This document shows, one piece after another, positions 12,130 to 24,358 of a DNA stretch of 64,000 nucleotides (the stretch's first letter is position 1; every line of letters begins with the position of its first letter). Position numbers and translations under genes: made by a program. The stretch is from the NCBI GenBank assembly GCA_020465985.1, contig JAANYP010003256.1:704522-768521 (forward strand). Direction: 5' to 3'. The notes beneath the pieces are model-generated. The model did not search any database. It was given only the letters and a program-made list of their open reading frames with translations, and had not been told where the DNA came from. The stretch is from Centrapalus pauciflorus. Taxonomy: Eukaryota > Streptophyta > Magnoliopsida > Asterales > Asteraceae.

Positions 12130-12172
12130 GCTTAAGGCTATATACTTGGGAAATCTTTCGGGACCTACAGGA
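12130..12172 (-). pseudogene. 43-bp scrap of a Sirevirus ORF3
   Basis: Read on the minus strand it encodes VGPERFPKYIA, nearly the same as VGPERFPKYIV in E3 ORF3 just before base 62904. Similarity stops at the CTACAG word (12167-12172). It abuts the E1 LTR end exactly as the E3 ORF3 abuts the inverted LTR. Confidence 0.65.
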
Positions 12173-12179
12173 ATAGAAA

Positions 12180-12227
12180 TGAGGCATGAACAAGTTCGTG
12201 AGGCATGTATAAGTTCATGAGGTATGA
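12180..12227 (+). repeat. 19-bp tandem repeat
   Basis: About 2.5 units of TGAGGCATGAACAAGTTCG with substitutions. Confidence 0.75.
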
Positions 12228-13386
12228 TTGGACCTTACAAATGACAAAAACCTGAATTTGATGTATTTTGACTTGATAAACTCGAATATATGTAATTGAC
12301 TTGTTGTTCCAACTATTGGGCCTAATGGACCCGATTAATACTCTTTAATGGCCTAAAAATGCACCACTTGATCCATTGACTTTGGAACTTAACATTAAAC
12401 AGGAAAGACGCTTGTTTTATTGTTGTGAATCCTTAGAAACGGAAATGACTTGCATGGCCTTGCTGTAATTGTAAATGACCTTGAAAGGACAGTAATTGGG
12501 CTTGATTAGCCTATAAATGGACAACCATGACTTAACGACCTAGTTAAGACGTGAAACTTGATATGTGCCCTAAGGACACCAAATGGCTCATGTTTGGCCT
12601 TGGTTGTCCCTAAGTATCCTGCCTTGTTTAAGAGTTGTCCTAGAATAGCCTATTCGACCTAGATAATTCGCCGAAGGTTTAGGCCATTGCCCTAAAATCT
12701 TAACCTACTTGACCTAATACTTTCGCTACTGACTTGTGGGACTAAAATATTCCTTTGACCTGTATTTGACCTGCTATGCCTTGCTAGAATTAGAAATGGC
12801 CTTAATTGCCCTAGTTAAGGCCTAGAATCGTGCTGTGACTAGGCTAACTAGGCCAAACAATTAGGAACAGGTGGTCATCACTTGACAACACACTTGTATC
12901 CTAAAATAACCTATTTGACCAACTTATGACCTGTTATGCTTATGTGTGATGTGTTTCTGCCTTGCTTGCCCTATGTTTGGTCTTGAAACAAGGCCATACC
13001 TAGGTAAAAACCTAGGAAACCATAGGAATCTGCTAGGAACTCAAGTCATACCTTGGTAATGACCTAAAAAAGTTCTTATAGACTTATTGGACAGATAATA
13101 AGGATAGGCTCACTCTGGGACATTAGGAACTACCACAGACTGGGCAACGAAACATGATAATTAACCTAATTAATACAATTAGGATTATATAGATCATGTG
13201 TATGAAATTGTTATTGATATGCTAGAATTGGAACCGATACAGACATCTTAACTTGCTTAAGCACTATATTGTAATTGCATTGCTCAGGACCGCTATGAGT
13301 GACAGATTGGATTACTTACTTGAATATGTTTCGGTACTTATTGGTGATTGTTACTGACTTGTATGGAAACATCTGTTGCTGCTTGT
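12228..13386. other. Non-coding repeat DNA, unassigned
   Basis: No open frame or recognisable domain. Words such as GACCTA, GGCCTTG and TTAGGAAC recur. The composition resembles a decayed long LTR, but neither terminus nor a paired copy is visible. Confidence 0.5.
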
Positions 13387-13520
13387 TCCTTGATTACTTA
13401 ATAGTATGTTAGGAACCTATGATAGACACTCCTGAAACTGGACAACTGTTGTCGCATTTTCCTTTATTACTTTATTGTATGTTAGGAACTTACTTTTGAC
13501 ATTGCTGAAATTGGATATAT
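13387..13520 (+). repeat. Imperfect tandem duplication, unit about 70 bp
   Basis: Both halves share TTTATTACTTxATxGTATGTTAGGAAC ... CTGAAAxTGGA with substitutions. This is non-coding DNA. Confidence 0.6.
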
Positions 13521-14397
13521 GATATGCCTTGGACTACATATTTTGCATTTAAAGTATCGTAAAGTAACTTGAATCAGGCATTTGGTCCTATGGTATCAAA
13601 TACTTGTAATATTTATTTATTACTTAATGCATTGCCAACTTGTAACTTAATGACGTGTACTGTTTGTAGTAACTTGGGTGTTACACAATCGGTCGCGGTT
13701 TCACTATGTATACCATGGTTCTTGCCTCGTTTATAGGAAACATGTCGCGGTTCTATCCATATATCACTCAAGATTCATTTTTCATTAATCGAGATTTTCT
13801 CTTTACTGATCGAGATTCCTTCAGAGTCGTTCAAAAGTCACCTTGTTTCACTGAACATTTACTTTGAGTCATTCGGGATTTACTCTGTTTTATTCGAAAT
13901 TCATTCAACACTCTTCGAGATTCATTCTTTACAAATCGAGATTCATTCTTAATTATTCAAATTTCATCATTAGTCATTCGAGATTCAAGGCTATTTCATT
14001 CAAAATTTACTATATGACCTTTGTTGCTTCTTGAGGCCATAACTTTTGACTGAAATATTGTTAAAGCGCCTATCGTATGTCAAAACGAAGCTTGAATTGA
14101 GATCAATGATTTCAAGAACCTAAAAGTGCAGTCAGGCAATTTTCAGGGCCCAATTCGACTCCAAAAAGAAGTTACATGCTTATTTCTGTAAAGAATATGA
14201 CAAATCAACGTCCAAAAGTCACTTCGGAGCAGATTTTCACCAAGTAATCAACCTCAGATGCATCTTTTAGAGTTTCACCTTTGGATTTCTATCCTTATAA
14301 AATATTTTGATCTTTCACTGTACTATATTTGGCATTGTTGACTTGTATTGACCATAGCTGACTTTTTTGACTTCATTTTTGATCTTTTACGCAGATA
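13521..14397. other. Non-coding; cluster of TCGAGATTC words
   Basis: No gene. From about 13760 to 14000 ATCGAGATTCATT-like words recur about every 25-40 bp (ATCGAGATTTT, TTCGAGATTCATT, ATCGAGATTCATT). They recall the TTCGAATC modules of E2. This may be the leader of the decayed copia copy that follows. A TTTTTTGACTTC...CGCAG sequence ends at the start of that remnant. Confidence 0.5.
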
Positions 14398-15640
14398 TTG
14401 TCAAGATGTTTCAAAGATAACTGGACAGCCAAAGATATACAAATTCGAGAACTCAAAGCTACAATTGATGTTTATCAAGAGAGATACAAGCTCGATCATG
14501 TACTAGTTCTAAAACTTAAAAAAGAGTTATTGTGTGCTGATAATCAAGTTAAAGTGTTGGCTGAAGAAAACGTTGAACTTATAAAGGAATTAAAGTTTAA
14601 TGAATGTGAAACAAAAGTGTTGATTTCTGAAAAATAAGATCTTTAATGTCAAATATTCGAATTATCAAAGGAATTTGAGGAATCTAACCAAGAGAATTTT
14701 CAGAATGCAACTCAACTAACATATCTTTTGTCTGAACGATCTGATTTGTACAAGAAAGTTAAAGATCTTGAATGTCTACTTTCAAAGATAAATCGTCCTA
14801 ATGAAGGTTATAATTTCAAACAAATCTAAAGAATTTCTTGCTCTTGAAAAGGAGTTTTCACTAAAGAATTATTTGAGAAGAAAAGAAATGAGTTCTTACT
14901 TAAAGAACAAGATTTCAGTGAAATCTAAATTGTATGAAGACGAGAGAAAGATGTTCTTAATTCAAGAACAATCTTTTAAAACTGATTACTAATTGTTTGA
15001 TAATGATAAAATTCATATTTGGTCATAGCAAAGGATTAGAAGATCGAATCTTTCACCTTTCTAAACAATTTAATGTTTGATCTTCTTCAAATGATTCAGA
15101 GGTTAAGGATTCTGAACTTTGTTTAGAATACAAAGTTGATCCATTCTGATTTATCTTCAGAAAATGAAAAGAATTTTGTTAAATCTCCTGAATTTGATTC
15201 ATCTTCAGATCTTTAACTTAAATATCTTTTGAAGAAAACTAAAGGCAAAAATAAAGAAATTGAAAAACTTCCTGGGTATATCTTCAAAAGTTTTCAAAAG
15301 TTTTTGAATATACTAGTTATTCTTCTAGAAAAAATCTTCCAAGAAAAATACCTAGTATTATTAAAAACAGGCTAGCACCGGTCAAATTTTTAGAAAGAAG
15401 AATTTGCATAATTTTGTTCGTTCAGATACAAGTTTCTTTCGTAAATTAGATATTCAATTTTATCAGAGTTTGAGAAAGAAGTAAACAATAGTGTTTGCAA
15501 AATGGTTACCTAAACCAAGTTGAAGTGGGTACCAAAGAACACTAACAAGCCTGGATCCAATGTTGTATGGATACCGAAGACATCTTAATTTTGCAGGAAA
15601 AGGTTTCTAGTTAATTCAAACTAGGACCCGGTCTTCACTC
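14398..15640 (+). pseudogene. Copia remnant A: gag coiled-coil extension
   Basis: Short frames separated by stops encode Lys/Glu/Leu heptads (ELKATIDVYQERYKLD, KELLCADNQVKVLAEENVEL) like the gag extension of E3 (50380-51085). The WVPK-type words that close gag in these elements follow (GSNVVWIPKTS near 15560-15587). The downstream words CTTCTAGTTAATTCAAACTAGGACCCGG-like match the E3 gag-pol intron (52084-52112). No capsid, knuckle or pol part remains. Confidence 0.65.
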
Positions 15641-16089
15641 AAATGAGAGGGGTATATTGACAAAAGATGGTGGTGCATCAGATCATACTTTCGCTATAAA
15701 GCTGATTGAATTTATTTCTAAAAAGTGAGCCAAAGGGAGTTTAGTTGAAAACTGATGAGAACTGGGACTTTAGAAAAGATAATCCTACTTACATTGTGTC
15801 TGCTGGGTAAACCACATAATTTATCAAGCCCTAGGCGAATTGATATTGAAAAAGACGTCATGGACCTAGTGACGCATGCACTTAACCCCACCAACTACTC
15901 AGTAATCTGTCAAAAGATTTATGTTTCAATAATCACGGAGATATAACAACATTTCTATCGATATATATCATTTGGATATTATTTATATTGAAACAAGGAA
16001 GACATTTGCTCCAGTATCTGACTTCATTTGTATGCACTTCGTGTCTAGAGTTGATTACACTTTTAGGACACATCGGGTCTGACAGTCTG
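15641..16089. other. Unassigned decayed DNA
   Basis: Only one 63-codon frame without recognisable similarity. I see no RNA gene or clear repeat. Confidence 0.5.
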
Positions 16090-18987
16090 AGAGACTAACT
16101 GCTAGTCTAAAGTGACTAAGCTGGAACAAATAAGAGTGATTCTTTCATGACAAAGGATTTGACGATGAGTATTTTGGAATCATACCAGTGTTAACATCAC
16201 ACCAGCGCTGAAAGTAGGTCACATTTACATCAGTGTAATGAACCTGAATGATGCTCAGAAAAGGAAAAAAAACTTAGAGATAAGACTGCAAAGAAATTTT
16301 AGTTGCTCTCTATTCCAACGACATTTACATCAGTGTAACGAACAATAAGACTACAAAATCCATCGGGGATGAGGTATGTAAGCTGATGAGAGGTTCTGAC
16401 AAAGCGCAACAAACTGAGCGAAGAATAGTACGATCACGTTTGAGAACTTTCGGTCTAGAGAAGGGGAACTATTAGAGAATACCTACTATAAGTTTGTAAA
16501 CCTCGTCAGTGAAATCAAGCGGAACGGTGTATCAAAATCAAACAACAAGCTTCGATATAAAAGTGGGTCAAGGAAATATGAAAAGCGCGACAAGTATGAG
16601 AAATTTGGGGAGAGTAGTGGTAAGAACCATGAGAAGTATGATAAGAAAGATAATTTTGGGCCGAAAGAAGAAGAGCCAAAATGCTACAACTGCGGCAAGC
16701 CGGGCCACTTTTCCAGCGAATGCGGAAAACCAGTGGTAAATAATTCAGAGTATTATACTAGAAAGGCATTATTGGCAAAACAAAAAGATATCAGGAAATC
16801 TCTCATGGCAGAAGATGATTACTGGCTTCAACTCTTCGATGATTGAAACATACTTGATATAGATGCACACATTTGCTTTCGATCAATAACGTTTCAAAAT
16901 GTGTCAGAGTCTGGGAAAAGTGAATCAACCATGCTTGCTGAAGATGAGATATGGTTGGGCTGATTGATCAGGAAGAGGATAATGTAAATTCTGCAGATGC
17001 TGATTCACAGGATGACTTGAGAAAATATGTTTCTTTGATGACTATCGGTAGAGAAGGATGCAGTAAAGCGAATGATGATGATGGATCTGAGTTAGACAAT
17101 TCTGACAATTCGGAGACACCCGAGGTAGACTCTTATCCTGAATATGATAATGATAATTCATTTGAGCTTGAGAATAAATTAATGCAAATGGCTTATATGC
17201 TGAAACATATTGAAATTTCATTAAAAGACGAGAAAAAGAATGCCCACTTTTTTGGAAAATAAACTAAGAAGTGAGCATGAACTTGTTTTGGAATTTTCCA
17301 AAGATAAGGCATTCGGTTTGCAGTTTGTTTCGATAATGGAAGAAGATTTTAATAAGCTTCAACTTGAAAATGAGAAACTTACTAACACTATTAATGACAT
17401 CACTGAAAAACTTAAATTAGCTGAATTAGAATATGCTGCTAATTGTTTTGTAAAATTCAATCTACATTTGAAGAAAGGACTAAGCTTTATGAACGGATCA
17501 AAACCTACGAAGATGAATTTTTGAAAAGATGTCAAACAGATCAAACGATCCATTTTCAATGATTCTGAATTTTATAATTCAAAACCTGACATTGGTTGTG
17601 AAAATCCTAATTATCTTACAAAAGCAATTTCATGTTCACCATCGTTATATGATACAATATACATGAATTTAGGATTAAAAATAGTGTTTTTGAAAGCTTC
17701 TAAGGAAGTTGAATCTGGAGAAGATTTGAAACGGATGAGGGATGACAAAATGCAAAAGAATTTCGACAATAACCTTCTTAATGAAAGTTATACAAAACCT
17801 CAAAAACCTGAAGATCCAATTCAGACATATTCTGATAAGGATTTTTTTTTGGAAACTAGTACTTTTTTCTCAAAAGCCATATATTCTTAATTTAATTCAT
17901 GAGTAGATAAACTCTGATCTTGAATTGAAAAATAAAACTTCATAAGAAGAAAAAGTAAAGCTCCATGCTGTAATTCAAGATTTAGAATTAAAACTTGATG
18001 AACAGTCTAGACAATCATCTCAACCTGTTCATAAATCTTTAGAATCCACAACTTCAGTCTTGCTGACACTATTAACCCTCACGATGACCTTTTTATCATG
18101 ATTGATGTATTTGTTAAACTTCTACATGAAAATGAAACTGTCAAAACTGACGGACAAGTAGATAACTTGAAACAAAAATAATCTACTCCCAAATTTAAAG
18201 TAGTTTTAACAACTTTTTTGAAACATAAGGATAAAGACACGACTGTTACTCATTCAAAATTTAAAGAAAAAGTTGTCTTTGTTCCATCAAAAATTGAAAA
18301 AGGCCATTAATCAAATTCGAAGGTTACCAAAGCTAAAAGTTTAAGATCTACTCATGGTAAGAAGATTTTACATAATAATTTTTGTTCTGATTCGACTGAT
18401 TTCAATTCTTCATTCATGTCAGATAATACTGTGAGAAGTACATTCAAGCAAGTTTGGCGAACGAAGTAGACCGGAAAGAAGTCGTTTATCGACAAAAAAG
18501 AAAAGAGATTAAATAGAAAAGTCTGGAAGAAACAGTAGAGTAGTGTTACTGATAGCAATAGGCCATTAGTGAAAAATGATGTTATTCAAATGTGCCAAAT
18601 TTATTTGTCACTAATCAGTAGATAAAACTTGTAACAGATACTCTCGTTCTAATTTGTTGTCTTTGAACTATATTAATTATCATGTTTTACACACAAAATC
18701 TTTCTATATGTCAAATGTGCATACTTGGAAAGCGAAGGACATGGTTCCTAAATCTAAACAACAGTGGGTTCCAAAGAAATTAATTCCAAAATCAGTTACC
18801 AAAAGAAATGTTCAAAAGTGGATACCCAAGAAAACTGTTAAGGAGTGGGTTCCAAAAGCTAATAATTTTGTAATTGACATTGCACCTCGTGAATACCTAA
18901 TTATTAAAGGACCCATTTTAAAGTGGGTACCTCACTGGTTAATGTGTTTCATAGGTAAATCACGTATGGTACCTTGACTCTGGATGC
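16090..18987 (+). pseudogene. Copia remnant B: gag and start of protease
   Basis: Frames broken by stops encode a gag C-terminus (ELLENTYYKFVNLVSEIKRN near 16470), the zinc knuckle CYNCGKPGHFSSEC at about 16681-16722, an acidic segment (16951-17262), coiled-coil runs (17240-17890) and WVPK/WIPK repeats (18760-18930). An AG-ended short gap is followed by WYLDSG at about 18970-18984, where E2 is inserted. Pol resumes after E2 at 32608. Organisation matches E3, suggesting a decayed relative. Confidence 0.8.
18983..18987. repeat. E2 target-site duplication, left copy
   Basis: GATGC, repeated exactly at 32608-32612. Five bp is normal for copia integration. Confidence 0.95.
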
Positions 18988-19647
18988 TGTAAGGTCTACC
19001 ACTGACAGATCTATCTAGACGCGGACCCGTTAACGAGTGCGGAATCCTCGTTGACGGTCAGACGGACAACTCTCAACCAACGGAAACACGGAGACTATTA
19101 GACGCTGAACGAACGACACACGAACGATCCTACGTACTAATTCTCTCCGAAACGGGACTCACCTAGCTGATAAACTCGAGATCGCCTATTGCTTAATTCC
19201 TCACGAATTCTGCCAAAGGTCTTCTAATGATTCGAGTCTATCCCTAATTATAGGCCCTGATTCGAGTCTGTTGTGGGCCAACCTCGAATCTGGCCTAAGG
19301 CCCATTCGAATCTGTCCATCTGACAGATTCGAATCTAGCCTATTCGAATCTAAGGACTCATTCGAATCTATCACAGATTCGAATGTATCCTTTTATGCAA
19401 TTCGAATCTAACCTATACACTTAAACACTTACGTGATGAAACTTATGTTTTAACTTATGCTTGACATACTCTTTGACTTTTATGTTTGAACTTCTTGTAA
19501 TATGTACATCAAGTTCAAACACACAATCAATAACCGACAAACACATATTAAACATATATATCAATAACACTTGTTAATATTCAGAATATTACTTAAATCA
19601 TAACGCAGATCGTTTAGACTGCTATCGTCACACAGGGTGTACCAACA
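18988..19647 (-). repeat. E2 3' LTR (660 bp)
   Basis: On the element strand it starts TGTTGGTACACC and ends CCTTACA. The left half (19230-19415) holds about ten TTCGAAT or TTCGAGT palindromic words. Confidence 0.96.
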
Positions 19648-19660
19648 GACTCCCCCTTGA
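19648..19660 (-). promoter_or_regulatory. E2 polypurine tract
   Basis: On the minus strand, TCAAGGGGGAGTC immediately precedes the LTR TG. It primes plus-strand DNA synthesis. Confidence 0.9.
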
Positions 19661-19693
19661 CGATAGCTTCTAATTATTTACATTATATCAAAT

Positions 19694-21875
19694 TTAAGTA
19701 CTAGAGCTATAGACGCTACTACCTGCATATAACCCTGCATCTATACAAACTTTAACTACCTTTTGGAACTTCCTGGCTTCAGATCTCCATGGTTCAGTGA
19801 AGAATATAGGCTGATCGTGAAGCTTCTTCAGGTCGTCCTTAGATAGGTTTATCAAATGTAGTGGGTCGTATACCTTCAAAATTACCTGCTCGTCTTGATC
19901 CTCCATTATAGCTTCAGCAGTATCAATTTCCAGGTACCACCACTTCATGTTGCTCAAAACATTTTGTGGCATTGGCTTTATTGGCACTCTTTTCAAGCAT
20001 TTGACTGGCTTGTAGATCATTCTAGCCCAAGGTCTTCCAGTATGAGGATCTATTCTTGATCCATCCTCGACCCTCTTGCCTGATCTCGGCTTAAGCCTCT
20101 CAAATTTGCCTGATCGCCCTTCTTTCCTTATGATTCTTTCAATAACGTTTGCGTAAGGATCATCTCCAATATTAATAAGCTCCTTCCAGGCTAACTCTTT
20201 AACTTCAATCTTGGGCAAAGAATTAAAAGCTTTCAGTGTCCGCCTCAAGTATTGAAGTCCATCTCTTCTTTTCAAAATGAACAGCTGCAGTTCTCTGTCA
20301 AAGAACCAGCTAATAATGCCTCCTGAGAAGTTCCCAGCACCGGGAACTCTCATCTTCTTCTTCATCTTCAAACTCTCTTTCTTTTCCTCTTTCTTGAACC
20401 AAAGATTGATCAAGTCAGTCCTAGATGGCTCCATCTCGGCCTCTTCAAGTTCATTATCCTCGACTGAGGCTACTTTGATATAGTCAATGTCAATCACATC
20501 ATGATTTTGTCCTTCATATAGCTCCGTTACTGGTTGTGAATTGACAATAACTTCATTGACTTGATCGTCTTCATCCTCTATCACTTCGTCGTCAGATTTC
20601 CAGTCAACAACATCATCTGGAATAAATTCCCCTTCCTCCAACTCTTCCATTTCATCTTCAAAATCAAACTCCATCAGCTCTTCTTCAATATCTTTCAGCG
20701 CATCGATCATGTCGCTGTCTAAATTCCTTGAAGAACTAGCCTCTCCTCTTTCACCTTCTGCTTGACTTGGCTCCCCCTGAGATTGAGCAGCCTGAGCAGT
20801 AGAAAAATCTACTGGCTCATCCTGTCTTTGAGAGCTGGGATCATTGCCTTGATTATCATCTTCATCATCGTCCCTCCGCCTCTGTACTTCTTGATCACGA
20901 CACGACGTCTCCCCCTGAGCCTGAAGGTTTTTCATTAACTGCTCAATGAGGGACCTCATTGCTCGGATCTCGGATGACTGATCAGTGACAAAAGATTTAA
21001 GCTCAGTGTTTTCATCTCTTACACCTTCAATAATCATTCTCAACTCAGCATTCTCCTTATCCAGATTAGCGTTATGCTCTTGGAGTTCACCAACTGCTTT
21101 AGTGAGAGTTATAATTTGAACGTGCTGAAAATCTACTCGACTCTTCAGCTGCAGAAATCTTTGATTTTCATTGTATGCTTCTGGCATAGATGGAATGGAC
21201 TGAAGGGGAGAAGGATTGAATGGTGGCGGAATGTAGGGTTCGTGTTGCTGAGGTGGCGGTGATGGTGAATCTGTGGTTGGTGCTTGGGTTTGGGCTGGAG
21301 AGGTTTCTGGTTGTGCTTCCGAGGTAGAAGACGACCCTTGCATAAATCTATGACGTTTTGCTCGTGGCCTCGTCACTAACGTAGCAATCTCTTCTTCTTC
21401 ATAATCGGACTCCTCCAATTCCCTGGTCTCTCTCCTCCTCGAACCACCTTGATTGACAATCAATCTAGAACCATAAGTCTCAAAACAACTTCCAGTTTCG
21501 GTAGTCACCACCTCATGAACTTCATCTGATTCGGTTTCAGATTCCGAAGATGTCAATCCTGCCTCAGCCCCCTCTGGCTCATAGTCGTCAACATCACGAA
21601 ATATATCATCATTATCTCCAGGCGGACTCAGCAGCTCATCCACCAATGCTGCTGCAACATCTTCATTTGCATGCGGACCCGAAGCCCATATTTCCTCCAA
21701 TGTTTGGGCTATTTGCTCGGTTTCTGGATTGGCACTTGAAGGCCCTGCTTCCTGTACCTCTGGCTCTGGCTGACTCGTAGAAGGCCTAGACGCCTGAGAC
21801 TGAGTTGTAATATCTCTTTGTCTTCGCCTTGGATCACGTGGACGAACACGAGTCTGATGCGGTTGCTGATGCTGA

Positions 21876-21907
<32 letters not shown>

Positions 21908-22726
21908 AACTTCTATTTCACATGCCCAGTTGGCATTATCAGGTGCCACAAAGTTCCTGTCTAAGATAGCTCCAAACAACGGACGAGCAGTAGGAACAGC
22001 CAATCTTCCTCGGTGTGAGGAACAATCAGCAAATATGCGTTTTTCCATTACATTTACGCTCAAAGAATCATTCGATTGTGGCAGACTTGGCAAAAAGTGA
22101 CGTATCAACATCATCACGAACCTCGGATACAACAGGAACCTTTCTCTCTCAGGAGCCGTGATTTGATGAATAAATTCTGAGAAAATCAGCTGCGAGAAAC
22201 TAAACTTCTTATTGTACACCATCGCGATCATTGCTGATTGGATTTTTGATACAATGTAATCAAATCCAGCTTTCTTCGGTGCAAAACAGACCATGAAGAC
22301 ATGGACCAAGAAACGCCATTGCCCAATCAGGCCACTCTTCATATATGACGACTTTGTTACATCTAGACTGTAACCCATTCGTTGAAAAGCCGCTTGCCTA
22401 ATATTTAGTGGAAAATCAATAGGCCCAGACTCCTCTTCCTCAGATCCTAGCTGCAACACTTGACGCAGCATATCGGCAGAGAATACCAACGGTTGCCCTG
22501 CGATCCTTGTTCTCAGCACTGTCGGGGTGACAGAGCAGTCAACTTGTAAGTGATCATAGAACTGCCGCACATATGAGATTACAATCGGAATGTTCTGAAA
22601 CAAAGCGTAGCTAATTCTGGATTCAGCTAAGAAGTCCAACACTTCACGAAAACCCTGCGCCTCAGGGATATGATTATCTGGATTAAGAACCATATTGTGC
22701 TTAGGGACGAAAGCACGAAGCGCCAT
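19694..22726 (-). CDS. E2 ORF3, intact Sirevirus third ORF (about 1,010 aa)
   Basis: The first ATG of the predicted spliced mRNA is at 22726, two bases after a TGTGCAG acceptor. Starting five codons further upstream would cross that acceptor. Residues about 1-255 form the conserved N-terminal domain shared with E1 and E3 ORF3 (SRISYALFQN, MLRQVLQLG). A Gln/His tract follows near residues 275-295, then an acidic, Ser/Pro-rich disordered region and a coiled coil near 525-610 (LQEHNANLDKENAELR). Next come a very acidic stretch (residues about 690-760) and a basic C-terminal domain with ARMIYKP and KWWYLEID. There is no signal peptide or membrane helix. Role unknown; it may be a scaffold or nucleic-acid/chromatin adaptor rather than an envelope. 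Confidence 0.88.
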
Positions 22727-22728
22727 AT

Positions 22729-23294
22729 CTGCACAATACATAAAATTGTTAGATTATTATTAAAAATCAATAAACTTGTTTAAATTCAAATTTGTTTTAT
22801 CTTGTATTTGATTAAATACAAAATCTAACACAATTAAATTTCACAAGTTTAATAAAATTTAAATTCAACAAAATAAATGAAGTACAGAATCGAGAGTAAC
22901 AGATTCGAAGTGCCCATATTCGAATGTAATGGACAGATTCGAATATACCCTATTCGAGTCTGATGGACAGATTCGAATATCTGGTCATCTCGAATCTATT
23001 GATAGATTCGAGAAACCCATGATCAGATTCGAATCCATTATCAGATTCGAAAGGCCGACACCCCTTTTTCAACAAAAATCCAAGATTTTAACCATTTTGA
23101 ACGTAGCAAATCACATACATTAGTTCAACTAGGTTCTAATCATAGATTTATGCTTTTAATTTGATCTTTTATTAGTCCAAACTTGGTAATTTTGCAAAAA
23201 CCCTATTTTGACCTATAAAACATCAAAATGTGATGTTTAATCCCAAATTTGTGTATTAAACCACCAAAATCTTGTACAATCATGTTGCTTATAC
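22729..23294 (-). other. Putative 566-nt intron in E2 ORF3 leader
   Basis: Donor TCTAG|GTATAAG (GT at 23294-23293) and acceptor TTTTATGTATTGTGCAG (AG at 22730-22729). The exon between the TATA box and the donor contains no ATG, and the exon after the acceptor starts AT-ATGGCG, the ORF3 start. E3 has the same arrangement. Confidence 0.5.
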
Positions 23295-23545
23295 CTAGAT
23301 TTGAAGTTAGAATCGAACACAAAAGCTTTAGAATCGACGAAATGTCGTTTAGTGGAAATACGATAGACTCGAGATTAGATTCGAGATCGCCAGAACAGAT
23401 TCGAGAAATCAGATTCGAGAACAGTGAGAAGTAAATGCTTTTCACTGTGGACCTTTATATACTAACTACCTTCGAGTCTATGTAATTTCGAGTCTACTGA
23501 CAGATTCGAAGTATCTCACATTCGAGTCTGTCTTAGATTCGAAAT
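22880..23545 (-). repeat. TTCGAA palindromic module in E2 pol-ORF3 spacer
   Basis: More than twenty copies of ATTCGAAT, ATTCGAGT or ATTCGAGA occur in two clusters (22890-23052 and 23335-23545). They overlap the putative ORF3 promoter and intron. The same words fill the LTR and the gag leader. Confidence 0.85.
23453..23461 (-). promoter_or_regulatory. TATA box, putative internal promoter of E2 ORF3
   Basis: TATATAAAG on the minus strand, about 160 bp before the putative donor and 1.5 kb downstream of the pol stop. Confidence 0.5.
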
Positions 23546-24192
23546 TTCCAACACTTAGAAAAATTTCGGAAACTTTTGAAATAATTTCAACTTTTTCCAA
23601 CTATTTTCTACTGTGTAGTGTAACCAGATAAACTATGCCAAATCTTTTACCCTAAGCTCAGATATTTCACGCATTGTATATTTTATTCAACTTTGAATGC
23701 ACCCTCAGTAACTTTTGACCTTTTACCTAAGTAAAAATTAAACTAAAATAAAATAAGATAAAATAAAATAAGCTAAGGTAAAAATAAAATTAAAGTAAAA
23801 TAAAATTTTGACTAAAAAATTTAATCTAGACTTAAGTTATAAAAATAAATTTACAAGCTAAGCTAAATACCAAACAACATATTTTTGGTAAGAATAGTCT
23901 AAGAAAGGTTCAATCAGATAGCGATGTCCGATACTAACTTTCAGTACTTAAACTTTCACACTTAGGAATTTTTGATTCCTTTGATTGTTTGTCGTGACAT
24001 ACCCATTTAGCCGATTGTTGGTATTTTACCCTGTTAAACACTCTACATTTCGGAATATCCCTTGGCCTTTTTATTTATCAGGAAATTATCTTACGTGACT
24101 CAGACATAGACATACTTTTATGATCAAGGCACACAGACAAAATTCTAACTTGTTGGTATTTGCAAACTTTCTTTAAAAGACAAACATCGGAC
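23546..24192. other. E2 spacer, AT-rich
   Basis: No gene. A low-complexity (AAATA)n-like stretch lies at about 23730-23815. Confidence 0.6.
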
Positions 24193-24358
24193 ACAGGTCT
24201 GTATTCTCATACAACAAAGTGTCTTAGTTCGACTTAAGGTTTAACTTTAAAGTTAGCAGATAGCGGTGACAGGTCTGTACTGACGTACAACAAAGCGACA
24301 TGTCTGCTAACCCGAATCTAAACAGAGACAACAGGTCTGTACTTACGTACAACAGAGT
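24193..24358 (-). repeat. Three spaced repeats with ACAGGTCTGT core
   Basis: Copies start at 24193, 24269 and 24331. Each continues with a TGTAC...GTACA-type inverted repeat followed by ACAACAAAG or ACAACAGAG. Each can form a short hairpin. Confidence 0.75.

Noticed and set aside
12228..14397. Complete LTR of an old gypsy element ending GGGTGTTACA at about 13685
   Set aside because: No paired copy, primer site or target duplication found; left as unassigned.
22880..23545. CRISPR-like array of short repeated palindromes
   Set aside because: Spacing is irregular, repeats are only 8-12 bp and degenerate, no cas genes are present, and the context is a plant retrotransposon.
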